In this document: positions 9,908 through 18,200 of the stretch, one piece after another | Numbering within the stretch: position 1 is the first letter of the stretch | How the letters are laid out: each line of letters opens with the position of its first letter | Assembly: GCF_000525915.1 (NCBI RefSeq) | Contig: NZ_AODH01000007.1 | Coordinates: 1-32,459, forward strand | Length of the DNA stretch: 32,459 nucleotides | From: Brochothrix campestris FSL F6-1037 | GTDB taxonomy: Bacteria; Bacillota; Bacilli; Lactobacillales; Listeriaceae | Direction: 5' to 3' | Program-made: the position numbers and the translations under genes | Notes under the pieces: generated by a model | Told to the model about the DNA's origin: nothing | What the model saw: the letters and a program-made list of their open reading frames with translations, nothing else | The model's database searches: none

Positions 9908-10669
9908 ATGCGTGCAGTTGCTCAAACAGATAAGGGAAAAGTAAGACCGAATAATGAAGACCGTGTGGCGATTATTACCAATCCTACCAATCAACAATTA
10001 TTTGTCGTTGCTGACGGCATGGGTGGACATCGGGCGGGGCAAATTGCTAGTGAATTAGCAATTAGCTATTTAACGACACATTTTGAGAAATTAATGATTC
10101 GAATGGATGAAGATCAGGCGCAGCGGTGGTTGCGTCAAACGATTCAACGGATTAACGATAACGTGTTGCAAGCCGGAGCGTCAAACGAATCGTTAAATGG
10201 GATGGGAGCGACAATCGTCTGTGCGATTGACATCGATGAATCGAAAGTTGCCATTGCACACGTGGGAGATAGTCGCGCCTATCTTGTTAATCATCAAACG
10301 ATGACACAATTAACCGAAGATCATTCATTGGTGGCGATGTTGATGAAAAAAGGAGAAATTACAGCAGATGAAGCAAAAATTCATCCCCGTCGTAATGTCG
10401 TGTTACGTTCATTAGGCATGGATGGCTTTGTTGAAGTGGATTGTCAACTTGTATATAAGCGTGAAGACGAACGATTGTTGCTTTGTTCAGATGGTTTAAC
10501 GAACAAAGTCAGCATTGATGATATTCGTGCGGTTGTCATGGCAGAGGTTTCATTATCACAAAAGGTAACGATGTTGATTCAACAGGCAAATGATAATGGT
10601 GGTAATGATAATATTTCAGTCATTATCGCGGAAACCGGCATTGATGAAACTGACGGAGGTGACGACTGA
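9908..10669 (+). CDS. stp: PP2C-type serine/threonine phosphatase Stp (PrpC)
   Basis: Metal-dependent protein phosphatase that removes phosphates placed by the PASTA kinase encoded next to it, affecting cell wall metabolism and translation. The 253-residue protein has all metal-site motifs: NNEDR (Asp18), VADGMGGHRAG (Asp36/Gly37), GMGATIV, HVGDSRAYL, SDGLTNK (Asp194) and GGNDNISV (Asp234). There is no transmembrane segment, so it is cytosolic. GAGGTGA precedes the ATG at 9908. Its TGA stop overlaps the prkC ATG by one base, coupling phosphatase and kinase. The frame is intact. Confidence 0.97.
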   Translation: MRAVAQTDKGKVRPNNEDRVAIITNPTNQQLFVVADGMGGHRAGQIASELAISYLTTHFEKLMIRMDEDQAQRWLRQTIQRINDNVLQAGASNESLNGMGATIVCAIDIDESKVAIAHVGDSRAYLVNHQTMTQLTEDHSLVAMLMKKGEITADEAKIHPRRNVVLRSLGMDGFVEVDCQLVYKREDERLLLCSDGLTNKVSIDDIRAVVMAEVSLSQKVTMLIQQANDNGGNDNISVIIAETGIDETDGGDD

Positions 10670-12712
10670 TGATAATTGGCAAACGTTTAAGTGGACGTTA
10701 TGAAATTACTCGTCTGATTGGTACCGGTGGCATGTCGAACGTCTACTTAGCCCGTGATATCATTTTAGAGCGTGATGTAGCCGTTAAGCTGATGCGGATG
10801 AGCATGGCAAATGAAGAACAACTCGTTCGTCGGTTCAGGCGTGAAGCCCAGGCGACAACACAATTGATGCATCCTCATATTGTTGATATTTTTGATGTCG
10901 ATGAAGATCACGATAATCATTTTATTGTAATGGAATACATCGATGGAATGGATTTGAAAGCCTATATTAATAAAAAAGGGCGGTTACCGTTACCTCAAGT
11001 TATTACAATCATGAATCAAATTTTAGGGGCGATTGCACATGCCCATCATCAACAAATTATTCACCGTGATATTAAACCGCAAAACGTTTTGATTAATCAT
11101 GAGGGAACTGCGAAAATTACTGATTTTGGGATTGCAATGGCATTGTTTGAAACATCGATGACTCAAACCAATACAACTTTAGGTTCAGTCCATTATTTAT
11201 CGCCAGAACAAGCGCGTGGAGGTATCGCAACGACGAAGTCGGATGTCTATTCGTTAGGCATTATGTTGTATGAGATGTTAACAGGGAAATTACCGTTTGA
11301 TGGTGAATCAGCGGTTGCGATTGCGATTCAACAACTACAATCGCCGATGCCCTTATTAGCCGATGAATTACCATCGGCACCAATGAGCTTGCAAAATATT
11401 GTGATGAAGGCAACGGCGAAAGATGCCGCTAATCGTTATCTGTCAGTTGAAGAGATGCAGGCTGATTTAGCGACTGCACTGCAACCAAGTCGTATTAACG
11501 AAGCGCCTTATGACATTCATAAAATGGATTATGATGAAACGCAGACAATTCCACTACCATCGAGCATTATTAAAGAAAAAATTGCTGATATTGAAAAATT
11601 GTCTGCTCAGAAACCACCTGCTAAGCGTAAGCCAGCGGTCATTCCAAAAGATAAAACCGGTTGAAAAAAAAGAAAAAAAAGCAAGCAAAAAAGATGGCTC
11701 ATAATAATACTAATCGTGGCTTTAATTGCTTTGGCAGCAACTTATTTTTATTATCAATCACAAAAAACCTATGCAGTGGCAGATGTCACTGATGTATCCC
11801 AACAAGTTGCAATTTCGCGTTTGCAAAAGGATGGATTCCACATTGGAAAAACCATTGAGGAGCATAGTGAAAAGGTGAAAAAAGGGCTATATTATTAAGA
11901 CTGATCCACCAGCGGATAAAAAAGTCAAAAAAGGCACAAAAATCGATTTGTATATTTCAATTGGTAAAGAAGAAGTAACCGTGGAAGATTACCGTGGTGA
12001 GAATGCTAATGAAATGAAAAAAGAACTTGAAAAGATAGGATTTAAGAAAGTGAAAACCGTGGCAATCACAAACGATACTGTCAATGTCGGTGAAGTCACT
12101 GGGCAAAGTATTCAAGCAGGTCTCAAAGTTGTCCCGAGTGAAACGACGATTGAGCTCGAGTATAGTTCGGGACCAGAGGACATCGTTTTAAAAGATTTAA
12201 CGGGCTATAATACGAATTCTGTCAAAGCTTATGCCTTAGAAAATGGCTTTGAGTTAACGATAAAAGAGGCTTTTTCAGATGATATCGAAGTCGACCAAGT
12301 AGTATCACAAGAACCCGCAGCTGGAAATTCCTTGAAAGCTGGTGCGCCACTCAAAGTGATAATTTCAAAAGGTGTAGAAAATCCCGATAAGACGGTGGAA
12401 CGTAAGATTAAGCTTGTTTATACGGGTGAAATTATTGAAGCCAGTAGCGAGCATGAAAGTACAAATAATGACGCTGAGGATGACACTACCGAAGCAAGCT
12501 CAGCATCATCTGAACCAACGCGCACGCCACAAACAATTAAGGTGTACTTAAAGGATAAGACGCATAAACTTACAGATGTTTACAAAACATTAACGATTAC
12601 TGAAGATACTGAGATTACCTTGTTGTTTGACTTAGTAGCCGATACTGAAGGAGCTTATAAAATCGAACGTGATGATAAAAACATCGAACAAGAAACAGTC
12701 GGATATAAATAA
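10669..12712 (+). CDS. prkC: PASTA-domain serine/threonine kinase PrkC (disrupted in two places as read)
   Basis: Membrane kinase that senses muropeptides or lipid II through external PASTA repeats and phosphorylates cytosolic targets. The kinase domain (1-270) is complete: glycine loop IGTGGMSNVYLARD, Lys40 in VAVKLM, Glu59, HRDIKPQN (Asp134), DFGIA (Asp152) and an activation loop rich in Thr (MTQTNTTLGSVHYLSPE). A basic linker leads to one membrane helix (LIIILIVALIALAATYFYY, from about residue 343), three PASTA repeats and an acidic Ser/Thr linker before a C-terminal domain. As read, a TGA at 11662 ends the kinase before the membrane helix, in a stretch with two A8 runs; frame before and after is the same, so either two compensating indels or one substitution is needed. 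A second break (A6G3, 11878-11886) has one base too many. Restored length is about 680 residues, slightly longer than B. subtilis PrkC (648). Confidence 0.93.
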
Positions 12713-12730
12713 AACTAAAGGAGTGAGAGT

Positions 12731-13617
12731 TTGTATAAAGGTCGAATTGTGAAGGCATTAAGCGGTTTTTATTATGTCGAAACGGCAGAAAAAGAACTGT
12801 ACCAAACACGGGCACGAGGCAATTTTCGCGCAAGTGGGATTACACCTCTTGTAGGGGATTGGGTCGAGTTTCAAGCGGAGAATAAAAAAGAGGGTTACAT
12901 TTTGGCAATGGGCAAGCGCGATAATGCGTTTGTGAGACCGCCGATTGCAAACGTGGATCAAGTTTGGTTGTTTTTTTCGGCGGCAGAACCGGATCTTTCA
13001 ACGACATTAATGGACCGCTTTTTAGTAGCAATTGAGAAAGAAGACGTTACTCCCTTAATTTTCATTACGAAAATGGATTTACTCACTGCCGAGAAACAGC
13101 TTGAAATTAAGCAAACCACTGCAGTTTATGAAAAGATGGGTTATCAGGTCATCATCTTAAATGATTATGAACCGGCTGCGCTTACCGAGAAAGCAAAAAA
13201 AACTTCTCGGACACTCGATGTGTGTGATTGCTGGTCAATCAGGTGTCGGAAAATCAACCTTTTTAAACTCGCTACATCCCAATTGGAAACTTGAAACCGG
13301 TGTGATTTCGCAAGCTTTAAACCGCGGGAAACACACCACTCGTCATGTGGAGTTATTGCCATTTGGAGCTGGTTATATAGCCGATACACCTGGGTTTAGT
13401 CAAATCGATATTACCGATTTAACACCTGAAGGTTTGGGCTATTGTTTCCCCGACTTTTTGCAACAAGGCTCATGTAAATACCGTGGTTGTGTGCATCAAA
13501 ATGAACCTCATTGTCAGGTGAAAGCAGCAGTTGAAACTGGTGAGATAGCCGCTTTTCGCTTTAAACACTATGCATCGTTTTTAATTGAAATCCAACAAAA
13601 AAAAACGGAGGTACTAA
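12731..13617 (+). CDS. rsgA: Ribosome small-subunit-dependent GTPase RsgA (frameshifted twice)
   Basis: GTPase with a circularly permuted G domain that checks late 30S maturation. An N-terminal OB fold (GFYYVETAEKELYQTRARG) precedes the G domain in permuted order: TKMD, then GQSGVGKST, then DTPGF. A C-terminal zinc knuckle follows (CKYRGCVHQNEPHC). The start is TTG at 12731 with AAAGGAG seven bases upstream. Break one is an A8 run (13195-13202); A7 gives EKAKKLLGHSMCVIAGQSG. Break two is an A9 run (13597-13605); A8 gives the ending QQKKRRY and a TAA at 13615-13617, just before rpe. Restored length is 294 residues against 298 in B. subtilis. As read, the second break fuses RsgA's C-terminal half in frame to Rpe, which I consider an artefact. 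Confidence 0.94.
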
Positions 13618-13619
13618 TT

Positions 13620-14273
13620 ATGAATAAAATAGCCCCATCAATCTTAAGTGCTGATTTTTCGAAACTTGGTGAAGAAATTATTGCGGTCGAACAAGCTGGT
13701 GCTGACTACATTCACATTGATGTAATGGATGGTCAATTCGTGCCAAACATAACCTTTGGACCTAACGTCGTTGAAGCGGTTCGTCCGACAACAAAACTAC
13801 CGTTAGATGTCCATTTAATGATTGTTGATCCAGACCGTTATATCGGTGATTATGCGCGTGCTGGTGCCGATATTATTAGTGTTCATGTTGAAGCGTGTCC
13901 CCATATTCATCGCACAATTCAATTGATTCATAGTTTTGGTGTCAAAGCGGGAGTTGTCATCAATCCTGGAACATCGTTAGACAGCCTGAAATACATTTTG
14001 AACGATGTCGATCTCGTGTTAATTATGACCGTGAACCCCGGCTTTGGTGGCCAATCGTTTATCGAAGAAATGATACCGAAAATGGTTGAACTTAAAGAAA
14101 TGATTGCTGCCACAGGTAAGAAAATTGAAATTGAAGTTGACGGTGGGATTAATGAGCAAACAGCGAAACGTTGTGCCGCAGCTGGTGTCGATGTCTTTGT
14201 TGCCGGTTCATACATTTATAACAAGGAAGATCGTAAAGCCGCAATTACGTCATTGAGAAACGCTATTAACTAA
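13620..14273 (+). CDS. rpe: Ribulose-phosphate 3-epimerase
   Basis: Interconverts ribulose 5-phosphate and xylulose 5-phosphate in the pentose phosphate pathway. The 217-residue TIM barrel has IAPSILSADF at the N-terminus, metal ligands in HIDVMDG (His32, Asp34) and DVHLMI (His65), the catalytic Asp174 in EVDGGIN, and the phosphate-binding MTVNPGFGGQ and VAGSYIY loops. The true start is ATG 13620, preceded at 8-base spacing by GGAGG that lies within the rsgA tail; the longer open frame running back into rsgA comes from an extra A there. thiN follows after 11 bases. Confidence 0.96.
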   Translation: MNKIAPSILSADFSKLGEEIIAVEQAGADYIHIDVMDGQFVPNITFGPNVVEAVRPTTKLPLDVHLMIVDPDRYIGDYARAGADIISVHVEACPHIHRTIQLIHSFGVKAGVVINPGTSLDSLKYILNDVDLVLIMTVNPGFGGQSFIEEMIPKMVELKEMIAATGKKIEIEVDGGINEQTAKRCAAAGVDVFVAGSYIYNKEDRKAAITSLRNAIN

Positions 14274-14284
14274 GGAGGCGACTG

Positions 14285-14923
14285 ATGCGCATTTGTTTAT
14301 TATTAGGCGGACCACTCGCCAATGTCCCCGATTTATCACCTTATAAAGCCGATTATTGGATAGGAATTGATCGTGGCGCTTTGCGTCTACTTAATCAAGG
14401 CATTATGCCACAAACGGCCTTAGGTGACTTTGATTCTTTATCGACCAAAGAGTTAGTGTTTGTGCGCGAGCAAGTCACTACGGTAAAGCAATATCCCGCT
14501 GAAAAAGATCAAACTGACGCGATGATTGGGGTGTTGTATGCCTTGGCACAACAACCGGATGAAATCCTGATTTTTGGGGCGACAGGTGGTCGGATGGATC
14601 ACTTGTTAGCGAACTTATTCATGCTAACCTATGATGAGTATCAGGCAGCGATTCCGTTGACAACCTTTATTGATAAACAAAATCGGTTTAAACTGTATCA
14701 ACCGGGGAAATATGCCATCACGAAAGAAGATGGCATGACCTATGTTGCATTCACAGTGGTGAGTGATAAGGTTGATGGCTTAACGCTTGAAGGGTTTAAA
14801 TATCCGTTAACGAATGCGAGTTATCGGTTCGGTTCGGCCTTATCAAGCAATGAATTCATTGAGCGCGAAGGTGTGCTAGCCTTCTCGAACGGACTAATTT
14901 TAATGAGTCAGAGTAAAGATTAA
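14285..14923 (+). CDS. thiN: Thiamine pyrophosphokinase
   Basis: Converts thiamine to thiamine diphosphate with ATP, the last activation step for salvaged thiamine. The 212-residue protein has the family's catalytic-domain motifs: LLLGGPL near the start, YWIGIDRGALRLL, ALGDFDSLS (about 41-49), EKDQTDAM and GATGGRMDHLLANL. A C-terminal beta domain (residues about 130-212) binds thiamine. ATG at 14285 follows AAGGAGG. It is the last gene of the operon, with a strong terminator 12 bases after the stop. rpe-thiN adjacency is standard in Bacillales. Confidence 0.95.
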   Translation: MRICLLLGGPLANVPDLSPYKADYWIGIDRGALRLLNQGIMPQTALGDFDSLSTKELVFVREQVTTVKQYPAEKDQTDAMIGVLYALAQQPDEILIFGATGGRMDHLLANLFMLTYDEYQAAIPLTTFIDKQNRFKLYQPGKYAITKEDGMTYVAFTVVSDKVDGLTLEGFKYPLTNASYRFGSALSSNEFIEREGVLAFSNGLILMSQSKD

Positions 14924-14934
14924 ACGATGATGTG

Positions 14935-14971
14935 AAAAAGTTAAGCTCAGTTAAAGAGGCTTAACTTTTTT
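14935..14971 (+). terminator. Intrinsic terminator after thiN
   Basis: The stem AAAAAGTTAAGC pairs with GCTTAACTTTTT (12 bp, loop about 12 bases) and ends in TTTTTT. The A-rich left arm could also act on the minus strand. It closes the long gmk-to-thiN run. Confidence 0.88.
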
Positions 14972-14997
14972 GCGTTATTGCTAACGATTAACTGTGT

Positions 14998-15003
14998 TAT
15001 ACT
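14998..15003 (+). promoter_or_regulatory. Candidate -10 for the ABC exporter operon
   Basis: TATACT lies 44 bases upstream of the ATPase start and after the thiN terminator. No good -35 at 16-18 bases is visible (TTGCTA lies only 14 bases upstream), so the assignment is weak. Confidence 0.35.
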
Positions 15004-15047
15004 AATAATGGTTACAAATAGTCAAAGGTCACAGAGGAGGTAGTTAA

Positions 15048-15947
15048 ATGACGTTATCTATAAAGAAAGTGACAAAAAAATATAGTGATTTGACAGCTGT
15101 TAACGCGATTGATTTTACGATTGATGCCGGTGAGATTTTTGGTCTAATCGGTCAAAATGGTGCAGGCAAAACCACCACATTTCGAATGATTTTAAACCTG
15201 CAAGCGGCAACTGCAGGTGATATTAGTTGGCAGGGAAAACCTATCAACCAGTTAAACCGTGACTTACTCGGATACTTACCCGAAGAACGCGGGATTTTTC
15301 CACAAATGACAGTCGAAAAACAACTGTATTTTTTTGGGGAATTACATGGCAAACGTAAAAAAGACTTGAAACCAGTGATTGATTATTGGCTTGAACGGTT
15401 TGATTTGAACGATAAACGCCAAGCCAAGGCTGAAACGTTATCGAAAGGCAATCAACAGAAGGTTCAGTTGTTGGCGAGTTTCATTCATCAACCACAGTTT
15501 TTAATTTTGGACGAGCCATTTAGTGGGTTAGATCCCGTTAATAGAGAATTATTGATGACGGCAATTATCGATTTACGGGATCAAGGGATGACGATTTTAT
15601 TTTCGAGTCATCAAATGGATAATGTGGAGGAACTGTGTGACCGCCTTTGTATTTTGAAAAAAGGAGAAATGCTTTTTTCGGGAGCATTACAAGACCTAAA
15701 ACAACAGTATGGTAAGGTAAATTTGCGTGTGCGTTCGTCTTTAACTGCGGCTGAATTAGCAAATTTAACAGGCGTAGTTAACGTTGTAACGACCAAAGAT
15801 GGCTATACACTGCGTCTCGCAGATGAATCTTATGGTCCAGCTCTTTTCGAACAAATAGGCGACGGAGCGTATATCGAAAAATTCAGTATGGATTATTTGT
15901 CGCTCGATGAACTTTTTAAATTGAAGGTAGGTGAGGGCAATGAATAA
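15048..15947 (+). CDS. ABC transporter ATP-binding protein, YhaQ/NatA-like
   Basis: ATPase subunit of an ABC-2 type exporter. The 299 residues include Walker A GQNGAGKTTT (about 37-46), the Q-loop region ending YLPEERGIFPQMTVEKQL, signature LSKGNQQKVQLLAS, Walker B FLILDEPFSGLDP and the switch His in SSHQMDN. The YLPEERG stretch and the C-terminal extension after residue 220 resemble the YhaQ/NatA subgroup, which includes a sodium exporter; the substrate is not determined here. ATG at 15048 follows AGAGGAGG. The 3' end overlaps the permease gene by 8 bases. It lies between thiN and rpmB, where B. subtilis has only spoVM, so this operon is an addition to the core order. Confidence 0.92.
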   Translation: MTLSIKKVTKKYSDLTAVNAIDFTIDAGEIFGLIGQNGAGKTTTFRMILNLQAATAGDISWQGKPINQLNRDLLGYLPEERGIFPQMTVEKQLYFFGELHGKRKKDLKPVIDYWLERFDLNDKRQAKAETLSKGNQQKVQLLASFIHQPQFLILDEPFSGLDPVNRELLMTAIIDLRDQGMTILFSSHQMDNVEELCDRLCILKKGEMLFSGALQDLKQQYGKVNLRVRSSLTAAELANLTGVVNVVTTKDGYTLRLADESYGPALFEQIGDGAYIEKFSMDYLSLDELFKLKVGEGNE

Positions 15948-17166
15948 GACATGGTTATTGTTCAAACAAAATTACATACAGAAATTGCGTGGAAAAGCCT
16001 TTTTAGTAATGACACTCCTCTATATGGCAGTAATTATAGTGGCTGTCAACTGGCAAAGTTTAAGCGCCTTAATCACCAGTGATGAAGAAGTTAAGATTGC
16101 TTTAATAAACGCAACCGAGCAGGCGCAACCGAGCTTTGAATCGTTGCCTAACCTCCGTTATGTGGCTGTAACTGAGTCGCCCGCCGTTGTGAATAAAGCG
16201 ATTAAAAAAGGCACCTATGATGCCGGTCTGTATTTAGCGGATGAAAACGGGCAATTAAAGGCGCAGTTCGTCACTTACGATGATCCAAAATTAGCAACAC
16301 AACAAGCGGTTGAAGCATCACTGTCAGAGGCGACTAAGTTGTATCTTATGAATCAATTACAACTTAAACCCGAACAAGTTAAGCAGTTAACGAACGCGAC
16401 AGTCTCGCTTGATGAAGTTTCATTAAAGGAAAGTAATGGTAAATCGGCGACTGATAAAGTGGTCGGCATTGCGGTCTCTTATGTCGTAGGTTTCTTAATA
16501 TATATCTTCGTGATGACCTATTCGTCGATGATTACGACAGATATTGCCTCTGAAAAAGGGTCACGTGTGTTAGAAGTTTTAATGTCAGCAGCACGTCCTT
16601 CGCAACATCTTGTGGCAAAAATCAGCTCGACACTTGCAGTGGGATTAACGCAGGTGAGTCTCATTATCCTAACAGCCATAATTGCCTTGAAACTGGGGAA
16701 CACGTCACTGTGGCACCGTGCGACAGAGCTTATGCACGAAATCTCATTAACTTATTTCGTGATAACGGCAGGTTTTTTCTTGTTCACGTTAAGCTTGTAC
16801 TTGGTAATAGGCGCCTTTACAGGGTCGCTTGTTTCGAAAGTAGAAGAGGCAAGTCAAGCAGCTTTACCAGGAATGATGCTTATTATGGCAGGCCTGTTTA
16901 GCATGATCTATGGGATGTCTAATCCTGATGCCTTCATTATCAAAGTGTTGTCATTTGTACCGTTCACCGCAGGCTTTATTATGCCGCTGCGCTTCAGTGC
17001 CACTGATATAGGACTCATACCGGCATTGATAGCACTCGTGCTTTTAATTGTTACAGTCGTCGTGTTGTTTATCTTTACGAACGCGATGTATCGTCGGAGC
17101 GTCTTATCTTATAGCTCGGGTAGCCTAATCCAAAAAGTTAAAAACATTTTAAAATTCACTACATAA
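15940..17166 (+). CDS. ABC-2 type permease, YhaP/NatB-like
   Basis: Membrane partner of the preceding ATPase, 408 residues. A short cytosolic N-terminus (MNKTWLLFKQNYIQKLRGKA) leads into a first helix, then an extracytoplasmic domain of about 130 residues with no hydrophobic helices (about residues 40-175). Five or six helices follow from about 178 to 380. This one-plus-several topology with a large external domain after helix 1 is typical of ABC2_membrane_3 permeases such as NatB and YhaP. The start is ATG 15940, with AGGTGAGGG upstream inside the ATPase end, so the pair is translationally coupled. Substrate unknown: sodium, peptide or drug export are all possible. A strong terminator follows about 105 bases later. 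Confidence 0.9.
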   Translation: MNKTWLLFKQNYIQKLRGKAFLVMTLLYMAVIIVAVNWQSLSALITSDEEVKIALINATEQAQPSFESLPNLRYVAVTESPAVVNKAIKKGTYDAGLYLADENGQLKAQFVTYDDPKLATQQAVEASLSEATKLYLMNQLQLKPEQVKQLTNATVSLDEVSLKESNGKSATDKVVGIAVSYVVGFLIYIFVMTYSSMITTDIASEKGSRVLEVLMSAARPSQHLVAKISSTLAVGLTQVSLIILTAIIALKLGNTSLWHRATELMHEISLTYFVITAGFFLFTLSLYLVIGAFTGSLVSKVEEASQAALPGMMLIMAGLFSMIYGMSNPDAFIIKVLSFVPFTAGFIMPLRFSATDIGLIPALIALVLLIVTVVVLFIFTNAMYRRSVLSYSSGSLIQKVKNILKFTT

Positions 17167-17270
17167 AGTGAAAGTGGAATTAACTTGGTAAAGGCAACTA
17201 AATTGGAGGATTTGAAAAGCTGGCTTTTGTAGTGGTGACATTCTGTTCTTATTACTGTAATCAACTATTT

Positions 17271-17309
17271 GCCCGATTTGGCGTAATGCGCTTAATCGGG
17301 CTTTTTTTT
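17271..17309 (+). terminator. Intrinsic terminator of the ABC exporter operon
   Basis: An 8-bp perfect GC-rich stem (GCCCGATT with AATCGGGC, 15-base loop that may pair further) is followed by T8. The stretch from the permease stop at 17166 to here holds no gene that I can support. Confidence 0.88.
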
Positions 17310-17312
17310 GCC

Positions 17313-17345
17313 AAAAAAAAAGTCACCCTCATAAAGAGGGTGACT
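17313..17345 (-). terminator. Intrinsic terminator of rpmB
   Basis: A 10-bp perfect stem (17321-17330 with 17336-17345, loop ATAAA) is followed on the minus strand by T8-T9. It begins 11 bases after the rpmB stop and stands back to back with the ABC operon terminator. Confidence 0.9.
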
Positions 17346-17356
17346 AAATCGTAAAA

Positions 17357-17545
17357 TTAAACACGTTCAACTTTACCTGATTTTAATGCACGAGTTGAAA
17401 CCCATACTTTTTTAGGTTTACCATCAACAAGGATACGAACTTTTTGTAAGTTTGCTTTCCAAGTACGACGGTTTGCGTTTAAAGCGTGAGAACGACGGTT
17501 ACCTGCTGAAGTTTTACGTCCAGTAATTACACATACTTTTGCCAT
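17357..17545 (-). CDS. rpmB: 50S ribosomal protein L28
   Basis: Small basic 62-residue protein of the large ribosomal subunit, located near the E site. The N-terminal [16 protein letters not shown], then [21 protein letters not shown], and the C-terminal [14 protein letters not shown] are characteristic. No Cys pair suggestive of a zinc-binding paralogue is seen. The ATG at 17545 follows AAAGGAGG on the minus strand. It is transcribed against its neighbours, as in other Bacillales where rpmB sits reversed next to yloU. The roughly 260 bases between rpmB and yloU hold the two divergent promoter regions; TTGCAA, 17 bases, TAAATT on the minus strand (around 17675-17645) is a possible rpmB promoter. 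Confidence 0.97.
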   Translation of the reverse strand: MAKVCVITGRKTSAGNRRSHALNANRRTWKANLQKVRILVDGKPKKVWVSTRALKSGKVERV

Positions 17546-17706
17546 TTTAGAATTTCCTCCTTTACAAAGATGCTAGTACTTTTCAGTCGCATCATAAATA
17601 ATTGTATAAGACTCTATACGATTCGGTGTTCTAACACACTTTATTAATTTATCATATAACCCAATGCTTTGCAAGTGAAAATCACTTATCTATAAAGTTT
17701 TTTTAC

Positions 17707-17736
17707 TTGACAGCTGTTTATTGTTAGATGTACTTT
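17707..17736 (+). promoter_or_regulatory. Promoter of yloU-fakA
   Basis: A perfect -35 TTGACA (17707-17712), 18 bases and TACTTT (17731-17736). A second candidate -10, TAAAAT at 17757-17762, lies nearer the gene but lacks a clear -35 (TTTATT at 17734). Either could drive yloU. Confidence 0.5.
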
Positions 17737-17804
17737 ATTTATATGTACGACTAGTGTAAAATGAAGTGGATAGGTAAGCAGTAAGCAAATAGGGAGGAAT
17801 GAGT

Positions 17805-18169
17805 ATGTCTATGGAAATTGAAACAAAACTCGGACAAATTGAAATCGCTGACGAAGTAATCGCAACAATTGCGTCGGATAGTGCAACAAATCAAGTTGGC
17901 GTGATAGGCATGACTTCTAAAAAATACATCCGTGACAGTTTTAATGAAATGCTAAAAAAAAGAAAAACAACTCTAAAGGCGTTGTTGTTACTAAAACAGA
18001 AGCAGGTTATGTGGTCGATGTTTATGTTGTTGTCACATACGGTGTGAAAATTTCAGAAGTTGCTCGTAATATTCAAGAAAACATCAAGTATAATTTAGGC
18101 AAACAATTGAACATTGAGGCAAACGAAATTAATGTGTATGTTCAAGGTGTGCGACTATTGAATGATTAG
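17805..18169 (+). CDS. yloU: Asp23/Gls24 family protein YloU (frameshifted)
   Basis: Member of the Asp23/DUF322 family of small cell-envelope or stress-related proteins; its precise function in this position is not known. The N-terminal part (ETKLGQIEIADEVIATIASDSA) and C-terminal part (YGVKISEVARNIQENIKYNL, ending VNVYVQGVRLL-like) both match YloU. As read, the frame is lost at A8-G-A5 (17954-17967). One missing A would give MLKKKKNNSKGVVV; two extra As would give MLKKENNSKGVVV, nearer to the Bacillus MLRKENFS as I remember it. Restored length is about 121 residues. I chose ATG 17805 because AGGGAGG lies 7 bases upstream; the earlier ATG at 17799 is too close to it. fakA begins 31 bases after the stop. 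Confidence 0.88.
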
Positions 18170-18200
18170 TCTAACAGACTAAAGAGGAGGATAATCACAA

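Noticed and set aside
13161..14273. Single protein joining an RsgA fragment and Rpe
   Set aside because: Depends on an extra A in a 9-base run; Rpe has its own start and ribosome binding site and RsgA a stop one frame away.
17167..17270. Tiny reading frame after TTGGAGG downstream of the ABC permease
   Set aside because: A TTG start gives only about six codons before a stop; the match to a ribosome binding site is probably chance.
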